Assembly (NCBI GenBank): GCA_964475955.1
Contig: CAYYZY010000232.1
Location: 1 to 11,751 of the forward strand
DNA length: 11,751 nt
Direction: 5' to 3'
DNA from: DATKZH01 sp964475955
Lineage (GTDB): Bacteria > Planctomycetota > Planctomycetia > Pirellulales > Thermoguttaceae
Below are positions 6,118 to 11,751 of the stretch, piece by piece. Below the pieces are notes generated by a model. The model did not search any database. It saw only the letters and a list, made by a program, of their open reading frames with translations, and was not told the DNA's origin. The position numbers were made by a program, and so were the translations under genes. The number at the start of each line of letters is the position of its first letter. Position 1 is the stretch's first letter.

Positions 6118-6474
6118 CTAGCAGAAGGCGGCCAGGGCGGTTGCTTCGTCGGGCTCGATGTCGAAGAGGCGGTCGAGCCGGGTGACGGCGAAGATCTGCG
6201 CGAGCCGGGGGCAGAGGTTGGCCAGCTTCAGCGCGCCGCCGCGCGAGGTGGTCTTCTTGTCCAGGGTGACCAGCTTGCCGAGCGCGGCACTCGACAGGAA
6301 ATCGACCGATCCGAGGTCCAACAGGAGCTTGCGCCGCTCTCCCCCCTCCACCAAGCTATAGAGTTCATCGCCGATCTCCTGGGCCCGGCGATCCTCGGTG
6401 ATCTTCCGATCACGGAACTCGACCATGGTCACGTCGCCCACTTCCCGGACATCCAGCCACTGACGCTTCAACAT
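6118..6474 (-). CDS. STAS-domain anti-anti-sigma factor (RsbV/SpoIIAA-like)
   Basis: 118 residues, the normal length for a single STAS domain. The strand-helix pattern is complete: DVTMVEFRDRKI, a helix to YSLVEGG, the strand KLLLDLGSVDF, then LSSAALGKLVTLDKK. The likely phosphoserine is in the LSS motif (S61/S62, S62 aligning with SpoIIAA Ser58). The Asp that precedes the Ser pair in SpoIIAA is Leu here. The final part (LANLCPRLAQIFAVTRLDRLFDI) is typical of RsbV-like proteins. Such proteins are phosphorylated by a serine kinase/anti-sigma factor and release sigma when unphosphorylated. No kinase, phosphatase or sigma gene lies alongside, so its partner is elsewhere. Start: ATG 6474 has GAGG 9 nt upstream. 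Base composition is high-GC like the resident genes, unlike the neighbouring block. Confidence 0.92.
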   Translation of the reverse strand: MLKRQWLDVREVGDVTMVEFRDRKITEDRRAQEIGDELYSLVEGGERRKLLLDLGSVDFLSSAALGKLVTLDKKTTSRGGALKLANLCPRLAQIFAVTRLDRLFDIEPDEATALAAFC

Positions 6475-6496
6475 GCGACGAATCCTCGTTCAAAGA

Positions 6497-6644
6497 CCCT
6501 GCCTTCAGGGGATGCGCTCGCCCGGCTCCTGCCCGGGCGGCGAGGCGTACGGGCCGCTCTCGCCCGCCTGCGCGAGTTCGGCGTCGTCTCTTTAGAACCC
6601 TGCGTGAGGGTAAAGGTTCCGCGGCGGAGTTCCCCGAACCGCCG
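6497..6644 (-). other. Hairpin-rich leader upstream of the STAS gene
   Basis: Four short perfect stems lie in the 170 nt before the STAS start: CCCTG/CAGGG (6497-6501/6506-6510), CGCCCGG/CCGGGCG (6519-6525/6533-6539), ACCCT/AGGGT (6597-6601/6607-6611) and CGGCGG/CCGCCG (6622-6627/6639-6644). No riboswitch family is recognisable. The stems may be a structured leader or repeat debris. Confidence 0.3.
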
Positions 6645-6739
6645 GGTTAATGTCAAAGATGGCCTGAATGAGGAGTGGTCACCCCCCTGCGGCGCCAGGC
6701 CGGGGTCTTCTCACGTCTGGAAGCCCCACGGCAGAGAGC

Positions 6740-6960
6740 GGCCGCCCATCGCGAAGCGTCAGCGAGGGGCAAGCGAGGAGGAGGCAGGCGAGGAGCACCT
6801 CACGTCGGAAGTTCTTTCCTCGCTTCCGCTTCGGGTTAGTGTGCCCGAGGTCGAGTTGCGCAGGACGGCCCCCTGGGGGCTCGCCGCTCGTTCCTCGCGG
6901 CTCGACCCCAGCCACCCAGGCGTCGGACCCCGGCGACCCGGCATTCGCGACCTTGGTCAC
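6740..6960. repeat. Dispersed intergenic repeat cluster, planctomycete type
   Basis: This is a non-coding stretch between the STAS and DUF4091 genes. It contains an imperfect inverted repeat, CGAAGCGTCAGCGAGG (6752-6767) against CCTCGCTTCCGCTTCG (6818-6833), matching at 14 of 16 positions. The right arm runs into GGGTTAGT. On the minus strand this reads ACTAACCCGAAGCGGAAGCG, a sequence I recall as a frequent planctomycete intergenic repeat (read in frame as NPKRKRG in spurious ORFs). The GGGGTCGAG-type sequence nearer 6900 looks similar in kind. No gene is seen from 6475 to 6973. Confidence 0.55.
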
Positions 6961-6973
6961 CCGGCAATAGGGA

Positions 6974-9900
6974 CTATCGCGTCAACTGCTCGATGGCCTG
7001 GGCGAGCGACTCGCGCACGCGGTAGACGGCCTTCGGGTCGGGCAGGATTTTGGTCGACTGGAGGCCGCCCGCGTTGGGGATCGTGACCAGCTCGGCCGCC
7101 TCGCGCAGGGCCCGCTCGGCCTCGGCCGTGTCGCGCCCGGCCGACTTCGCCTCGGCCACCAGCGCGCGGAGGAGGTAGAGGTATTCGTAGTCCTCCACGC
7201 CCTCGCGGGCCTGCTCGAAGCGGAGGCTGCTGACCGGGCCCCGGTGTCCGATCGGCGCGCCCGGGTAGAGGAGGAAGCCGTCGCCGTTGGGGTATCGGAC
7301 CCAGTAAGACGTGCCGGGCTCGCTGGTCTGGTGGATGAAGGAGTGCCAGCCGAAGCGGTAGGGATCGTAGGTGAGCCAGCCGACGCCCCAGAACTCGTAG
7401 GCCTCGACGTCGTACTGGAAGCAGTAGTGGGGCAGCAGGCGTTCGACGGCGCAGTACGGCGTGTCGGTGCACATTTGGCCGTCGGTAGTGAACCAGAGCC
7501 GATCGCCGGCCGCGCGGAGCTCGGCCATTTTGTCGACCGGCACGCGCCCGTAGTGGCCGATGCCCCAGACGTCGAGGTAGCCGTCCCACTCGGGCACGTG
7601 CTTCCAGGTGCTCGAGTAGACGGGGATTTCGGGGTCGACCTCGTGGATCATGTCGCAGAGCGCCTTCATCTGGTCGATGATGTACTCGTGGCGGTCGAAC
7701 GGCTCGTCGGAGATGTAGAGCACGATCTTCCTCGCCCAGCCCTTCTCCTTGACGTGGTCCCAAAACGCCCTCAGGCAGGCCTGGTACGCCCGCTTGTACT
7801 CCGGCCGCAGCTTGCTCCGGTCGACCCCTTCATAGGGCGGATCGCCCGGGTAGGGCCGCTCGCCAAAGACGGTCTTGGGCGGATGCCCCCAGCCGAAGAG
7901 GTAGAACTGCCACGGCGTGTAGGCGAAGGGGAGCCCCAGCCGGTCGAAGTAGATCTCGGCCATGCGATCGTATTCGGCGAAGTCGGTGACCACGCGTCCC
8001 TCTTCCAGCTTGACCACCGGGGTGGGCCGGATCGTGTCGGGCGAGAGACGCCGGTCGGCCATGAAGCGGACGATTTCGGGGTACACCTCGTCGAGCGGCT
8101 TGCCCCACAGGTCGCCGGCGCGCCCGAGGCGCACGTCGTAGATCGCCGCCACGTGGTTCTCGTCTTCGAGCCCGAAGTCCCACACGTGGACGCCGAACGG
8201 CACTTCGGCCACCGACCGGCCGCCCGACTCGAGCCGCACCGTGCCCCGGTAGTCGCCCGCTCGGGCGTCCTTGCCCGCGGCCACCGTGATCCAGATCGGC
8301 TGCGTGCTGTTCGCTTCGAGGTCGAACGTATCGGCCGGCAGGAGCGGATCGGGCCACATGCCGGGCCAGCCGTCGGAGCGGGGCGACTGCGTGGGGATGC
8401 GGCGCTGCCACGGCTCGGCCTCCGACCGGTAGTAGCTGGTCGGATAGTCGATCGGCACGTAGCCGACCATGTTGACCTCGACGTCGTCGAGCCTCGCGCC
8501 GCGGGCATTCACCGGCGGGTCGACCTTCACCCGCACATCGTCGATCGCTCGGGCGCTTCGCACCGCCAACTGGAGCGGTTCCCTTTCGTTGCGCGCCACG
8601 GAGATGCGCGCTTCGCGCGCGCTCGCCGGTGCCGGGTCGTCGCCGAAGACCTTGATCAGGGCCGGGACCTGCCACACGCTCACGGCCTCGGCGGTCGCCA
8701 CGGGCCGCCCCTCCATCCGGACCGCGGCTGCCAACACGATCGGGGCCAAGAGCACGCCGTCGTGCCAGACGGCGCCCGTCGCGTTCATCGTTAGGTGGAG
8801 GTGGAACCGGACGGTATCCTCGGGCATGGTGAACCGGCCCGACATCAAAGTCCAATCCGTGGTCCCTTGGATCGACGGCCCGCAACCGACCATCGGGTTG
8901 TGTTCCGAGAGCTTGCCCTCGGCCGTGTGGCAATGGGCGTGGAGCCGCACGTCGCCGCCCTCGACGCCCTCGCACTTGACCCATGCGGCGAACAGGTACG
9001 TTCGCCCCGGCTGGACGGGCACCGCCTGCTGCCAGCCCCGCCAGTTGGGCTCCACGTCGGCCGGCACGTGCATCCGGGCGGACCGCTGGCCGAGGCCGTC
9101 GCGCCCTGGGGCGTCGAGCCCATACGTGACGCCCTCGGGCCCCTTGGGAGGGCCGCTGGCCGTCCAGCCGGTCGGCAGCGGATCGCCCTGCTCGAAGCCC
9201 GGGTTCTCGACCAGATTGCCCTCGCCTGCGAGCAGTGCCTTCATGGGCGCGCTAGGGGCGGACGCGGACGATGCGGGCTTCGCGTCGTCAGAGAGATAGA
9301 CGTAGTAGCAGTGCGCCGTGCGCCCCGGGACGCTCCCCTCGAACAGAAGCAGGTCGCCGTAGAGGAAATGCCGGACGGGCCGGCCGGCGAGCGTCACGCG
9401 GATCGACTCGCGGTTGAGACGCCCGCGCATGCGGCTGGCAATCCGGCCGATCTGCATCGTGACCAGCGGCCGGCCGGTCGGCTCGGGCGAGAAGTTGAAC
9501 ACGCGCACCAGCGCGCGGCGGCCCCAGGAGGGGCCCTCAGGGCGCGATTCGGGCCAGGGTGCGCCGAGCCCGACCTCCCGGAGCGAAGCCCGCTCGGGCT
9601 GTGCCGCTTCGGCGCGCAGATTGCCCGGCTCGAGGCACTCCAGGGTGACGTTGTCGAACCAGGCGGTCCCGGTCCCGCGCAGCACGGTGCCCAGGCTGGC
9701 GCGGTTGGCCTCGGCCGGGGTGGTGAACCTGGCGGTGACCTGCTTCCAGTCGTAGGTGCCGTCGCCGCCGGAAAGCATGGGGGCGATGAGCATCGGGTCC
9801 TCGCGGTTGCCCACGTGGAGGTACCAGCCGGCGAACCCCTCGACGTCTTCCGCCTTGACCCACCCTCGCATCACGTACTTGGCCCCGCTCACGACGTGGA

Positions 9901-10540
9901 TGCCGCCCTGGCGCGTCGCGATCCAGGTCGGTTCGGCGCGGCGGGCGACGACCGTCTTGAGGCACCGGCGGCCCGACTGCGGGTCTTCGGCGCTCCAGGT
10001 GGCCCGGTGGGTGTCGTCGGCGTCGTCGTGCCGCCACCCGGCGGGGATGTCCCCCTCGCCGCGCTCCACGTCGCCGTTGACCAGCTTGTGGCGTGCGGGC
10101 AGGAAGTCGGGCACCTCGCCGGCGCGGGGGTTGTCGAAGTAGACGTAGGAGACCGCCGTGCCCTTGGCGGGGCATTGCACGGGCAGGACGAGCGTGCTGC
10201 CGGCGGGGATCGGCCCGCGGGTGATGGCCGTGCCGTCAGGGGCCGTGAGCGCGAAGAGTAATTCCGTGCCGTGCGCGTCGCAAACGCGCACCGCTTCCGC
10301 CCGCTTCCCCGCAAGGGCCGCCTCGCCGGGGGCCGCGCCCACGGGAATCGCGACCGGCTCGCCCTTTGCGGCGATTTCGCCGTCGCTGTGGACGGTCACC
10401 GCGATCCGCGCGTGCCAGAAGTCGCCGCCGTCGAGGTAGAGCGGATGGTGCCAGGCGGCCTCGCCGGCCGTGGCGGTCAGAGGAATGAGAAGCAGGAGGG
10501 GAAGCAAGGCAAGTGTTGGGGGTGGAAGGGACCGTTTCAT
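6974..10540 (-). CDS. Secreted DUF4091/GH123-like glycoside hydrolase with two CBM-like repeats
   Basis: 1188 residues. A signal peptide (MKRS, then a Leu/Pro-rich core) is probably cut after ATA at residue 25, so the protein is exported. Two similar carbohydrate-binding-like beta-sandwich modules follow: about 152-305 (starting LVNGDVERGEGDIPAGW) and about 443-600 (starting LVENPGFEQGDPLPTGW). Both have a WVKAEDVEG/WVKCEGVEG strand and a later AWFDNVTL/VWHDGVLL strand. Residues about 640-790 form a beta-sandwich leading into a DUF4091 (GH123-like) TIM-barrel domain, about 790-1150. It carries ISDEP (D945, E946), matching the Asp-Glu pair used by GH123 enzymes, and the typical C-terminal SSLRFEQAREGVEDYEYL. 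Characterised GH123 enzymes cleave beta-N-acetylgalactosamine; the substrate here is unknown. Start: ATG 10540 has AGGAG 7 nt upstream and begins the signal peptide. An in-frame reading to 10597 adds 19 charged residues before it. Several long readings on + across this gene are shadows caused by its GC bias. Confidence 0.9.
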   Translation of the reverse strand: MKRSLPPPTLALLPLLLLIPLTATAGEAAWHHPLYLDGGDFWHARIAVTVHSDGEIAAKGEPVAIPVGAAPGEAALAGKRAEAVRVCDAHGTELLFALTAPDGTAITRGPIPAGSTLVLPVQCPAKGTAVSYVYFDNPRAGEVPDFLPARHKLVNGDVERGEGDIPAGWRHDDADDTHRATWSAEDPQSGRRCLKTVVARRAEPTWIATRQGGIHVVSGAKYVMRGWVKAEDVEGFAGWYLHVGNREDPMLIAPMLSGGDGTYDWKQVTARFTTPAEANRASLGTVLRGTGTAWFDNVTLECLEPGNLRAEAAQPERASLREVGLGAPWPESRPEGPSWGRRALVRVFNFSPEPTGRPLVTMQIGRIASRMRGRLNRESIRVTLAGRPVRHFLYGDLLLFEGSVPGRTAHCYYVYLSDDAKPASSASAPSAPMKALLAGEGNLVENPGFEQGDPLPTGWTASGPPKGPEGVTYGLDAPGRDGLGQRSARMHVPADVEPNWRGWQQAVPVQPGRTYLFAAWVKCEGVEGGDVRLHAHCHTAEGKLSEHNPMVGCGPSIQGTTDWTLMSGRFTMPEDTVRFHLHLTMNATGAVWHDGVLLAPIVLAAAVRMEGRPVATAEAVSVWQVPALIKVFGDDPAPASAREARISVARNEREPLQLAVRSARAIDDVRVKVDPPVNARGARLDDVEVNMVGYVPIDYPTSYYRSEAEPWQRRIPTQSPRSDGWPGMWPDPLLPADTFDLEANSTQPIWITVAAGKDARAGDYRGTVRLESGGRSVAEVPFGVHVWDFGLEDENHVAAIYDVRLGRAGDLWGKPLDEVYPEIVRFMADRRLSPDTIRPTPVVKLEEGRVVTDFAEYDRMAEIYFDRLGLPFAYTPWQFYLFGWGHPPKTVFGERPYPGDPPYEGVDRSKLRPEYKRAYQACLRAFWDHVKEKGWARKIVLYISDEPFDRHEYIIDQMKALCDMIHEVDPEIPVYSSTWKHVPEWDGYLDVWGIGHYGRVPVDKMAELRAAGDRLWFTTDGQMCTDTPYCAVERLLPHYCFQYDVEAYEFWGVGWLTYDPYRFGWHSFIHQTSEPGTSYWVRYPNGDGFLLYPGAPIGHRGPVSSLRFEQAREGVEDYEYLYLLRALVAEAKSAGRDTAEAERALREAAELVTIPNAGGLQSTKILPDPKAVYRVRESLAQAIEQLTR

Positions 10541-10624
10541 GGGCGGGCTCCTGATTCGACGTTCGCGTGTCGCTCGATCGCAATCCGTGGGGAACATCTC
10601 CCACGTACCTTCGGCCAGGCTCCC

Positions 10625-10656
10625 GGCTTTCCGAAAGCCTCCAGCTTGCCATGATA
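10625..10656 (-). promoter_or_regulatory. Possible -10 box and leader hairpin of the DUF4091 gene
   Basis: TATCAT (minus strand, 10656-10651, 5/6) is preceded by GCG and has no convincing -35 box. It is followed by a perfect GGCTTTC/GAAAGCC dyad (10625-10639) within the putative 100-nt leader. Weak support only. Confidence 0.22.
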
Positions 10657-11059
10657 CGCGATTCCCTCGATGATCGCACGCATCAACCGGGCCGCGGCTT
10701 AAGAGACTACGAGCCCCGGGGGAGCCTTCCGCCGCCTGCCCGGCTCAGCGCGCAAACCGTCGGCGACGGCGACACAAGGGCGTCGTCGCCAACGCCGTCC
10801 CCGGCGCGACCGCGACGGAGCCCGGGGGTGGCAAAGCGCACACCGGGTTCCGGTCTGCGTGCTGCGTGTGACGAAGGTCTCCCGGCCCGCGCGGGTTCCG
10901 GAGATGCCGCGGCCGAGCGGTTCTCGCGGTCGTGCCCAGCGTGGTTCCCAGGTCTTTGGGATCTCTCTTCGTCGGATGCGCGCCCCGTGTGCGCACGTCG
11001 GTAGGACGCAGTGGTATTCCGTCTTGCGATCAGCGACTCACCTTCCGTCGGGATGGTCG

Positions 11060-11078
11060 CTTTTCGCTCCGCGAAAAG
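11060..11078. repeat. Hairpin CTTTTCGC-TCC-GCGAAAAG
   Basis: Perfect 8-bp arms (11060-11067 and 11071-11078) around a TCC loop. I recall TTTCGCTCCGCGAAA-type units as frequent in planctomycete intergenic DNA. There is no T-tract on either side, so it is more likely a repeat than a terminator. Confidence 0.5.
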
Positions 11079-11121
11079 ACGCTTGTTCGCGGAGGCCAAC
11101 ACGCGTGGGTCTCGTTTCCCT

Positions 11122-11179
11122 AAATCCACCCTACGTGCTTCCGACCCTCCAGGGATCAGCCCATGCGGGTGGATTTTTT
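11122..11179 (+). terminator. Terminator-like inverted repeat with T-tract
   Basis: AAATCCACCC (11122-11131) pairs perfectly with GGGTGGATTT (11167-11176), and the right arm runs into six T (11174-11179). The 35-nt loop contains a small CCCT/AGGG stem. The loop is long for an intrinsic terminator and no + strand gene precedes it, so its role is uncertain. Confidence 0.3.
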
Positions 11180-11244
11180 CGACGCGCCGACTTTGGGCGG
11201 CGGGGGCGGTTTTGCCGCCGATGGGGGGTGCAAGGCCCGTCAGT

Positions 11245-11360
11245 TACCGTGGGTGGATAAGACGTGGGGTTCGAGGGGGAAAGACGCCGGGTTTCGGGGG
11301 AAGAGAGATGCGGTTTGTGTGGGAGTGGCGCACCCCCGGCGGCCACGTGGCCCCACGGTA
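11245..11360. repeat. Long-range inverted repeat around a G-rich segment
   Basis: TACCGTGGG (11245-11253) and CCCACGGTA (11352-11360) are perfect 9-bp arms 98 bp apart. Just inside the right end is a 12-bp palindrome GGCCACGTGGCC (11341-11352). Between them is the G-rich segment 11266-11300. No open frame or target-site duplication suggests a transposon. Confidence 0.35.
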
Positions 11361-11476
11361 GGTCCGGCAAATCCGCCCCCCCGGCGGGTGGCATCGGAAG
11401 CGTAAGTCCTGATTTGGAAAAGGCTTCCGCGAAATCGATTTTTTGAAAAAGTCCTGTCGAAAAAATGGGCTGCGAT

Positions 11477-11503
11477 CTAACCTATTGCAGGCAAACGGGT
11501 TAG
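11477..11503. repeat. Nested dyad CTAACC/GGTTAG
   Basis: Outer arms CTAACC (11477-11482) and GGTTAG (11498-11503) enclose inner arms TTGC (11485-11488) and GCAA (11491-11494). This is either a possible protein-binding dyad or repeat debris; no adjacent gene decides its role. Confidence 0.3.
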
Positions 11504-11592
11504 GGCGAGCCATCGGAATAATTGTTCGACACGATTTTCGCCGTTTTGGCCGGGTCCGAGCGGTGTTAACTCTTGCAGCATACCCGGCTTGC

Positions 11593-11622
11593 GCCGCGTC
11601 GCAAGACGAATTTGCGCGCGGC
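11593..11622. repeat. Hairpin with one bulged base
   Basis: GCCGCG-T-CGCAA (11593-11604) pairs with TTGCG-CGCGGC (11612-11622) as an 11-bp stem with a single bulged T and a 7-nt loop. There is no T-tract. It could be the structured end of a transcript whose gene lies outside the window. Confidence 0.3.
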
Positions 11623-11751
11623 GTGGGCCGTGCAACTTTTTCCACGCTTCGGGCGGTCCGGGCGGTCGCGGCGCCGCGAAGCGTCCGGTGCGGGGACCCT
11701 ACGGATGGGGATGCGGAGGCGAGAAAGGGAGGGGGGATGGGAACCGGCGGG

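Larger units (their letters stand above)
10541..11751. other. 1.2-kb stretch without a credible gene
   Basis: All open frames here have biased Arg/Pro/Ser composition, no ribosome-binding site with a plausible start, and no recognisable domain. The stretch holds several inverted repeats, a G-rich segment (11266-11300) and an AT-richer segment (about 11404-11560) with an 8-bp direct repeat AAGTCCTG near 11404 and 11447. No tRNA, rRNA, CRISPR array or insertion sequence was seen. Structured parts are listed separately. Confidence 0.6.

Noticed and set aside
6651..6656. TTGACA (minus strand) upstream of the STAS gene.
   Set aside because: The bases at the -10 distance do not resemble a -10 box. 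Kept only as a weak possibility.
5626..7086. Long + strand open frame of 486 codons.
   Set aside because: It runs antisense through the DUF4258 end, the repeats and the STAS gene, with repeat-derived, low-complexity composition and no domain.
7244..10261. Long + strand open frames antisense to the DUF4091 gene.
   Set aside because: Codon-bias shadows of a high-GC gene, with composition rich in Arg, Val, Gly and His and no recognisable domain.
10567..11129. Overlapping 140-145-codon open frames on both strands in the right-hand gene-free region.
   Set aside because: No ribosome-binding site with sensible start, Arg/Pro-rich composition and no domain; they coincide with repeat-like DNA.
1..11751. 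CRISPR array, insertion sequence or integrase that could explain the block's arrival.
   Set aside because: No regularly spaced repeats and no transposase or recombinase motifs were found in any frame.

Overview
The window most likely comes from a high-GC bacterium of the Planctomycetota. This rests on three things: the base composition of the flanks, the large secreted DUF4091/GH123-like protein and VCBS/FG-GAP remnant that are common in that phylum, and intergenic repeat sequences that I recall as recurrent in planctomycete genomes. That last point is memory, not a search.

Layout from left to right. A complete NifS-type cysteine desulfurase lies on + (159-1385). It is followed by a broken VCBS/FG-GAP gene on + (1499-1844), in which a start and signal-peptide-like opening are joined out of frame to an intact C-terminal end. 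Next comes a block of four genes on - (5731 down to 1995) that is visibly poorer in G+C than its flanks. In transcription order it holds a DUF4258 toxin-like protein, a YgiT/MqsA-type zinc-finger plus HTH antitoxin, a ParA/MinD-like KGGVGRS ATPase with a TPR-rich C-terminal half, and a winged-helix protein ending in a GDGN beta motif plus a helical module. The spacings are 12 nt, about 45 nt, and an ATGA stop/start overlap. Two promoter candidates and two short perfect dyads lie directly upstream. Beyond the block are a 51-bp cloverleaf-like palindromic repeat (6033-6083), a STAS anti-anti-sigma factor on - (6118-6474) with a hairpin-rich leader, a dispersed-repeat cluster (about 6740-6960), and a large exported DUF4091/GH123-like protein on - (6974-10540). 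The last 1.2 kb (10541-11751) has no credible gene and contains several inverted repeats.

The most interesting part is the four-gene block. A toxin-antitoxin pair, a signalling-type P-loop ATPase with TPRs and a DNA-binding/assembly-type protein are closely packed in one direction, with one probable autoregulated promoter. The composition suggests horizontal acquisition. I read it as a candidate conflict (phage-defence or abortive-infection-like) system. The individual families are recognisable, but I do not know this combination as a named system. The flanking genes (nifS, STAS, glycoside-hydrolase-like) look like ordinary resident genes and show no evident functional link to the block.
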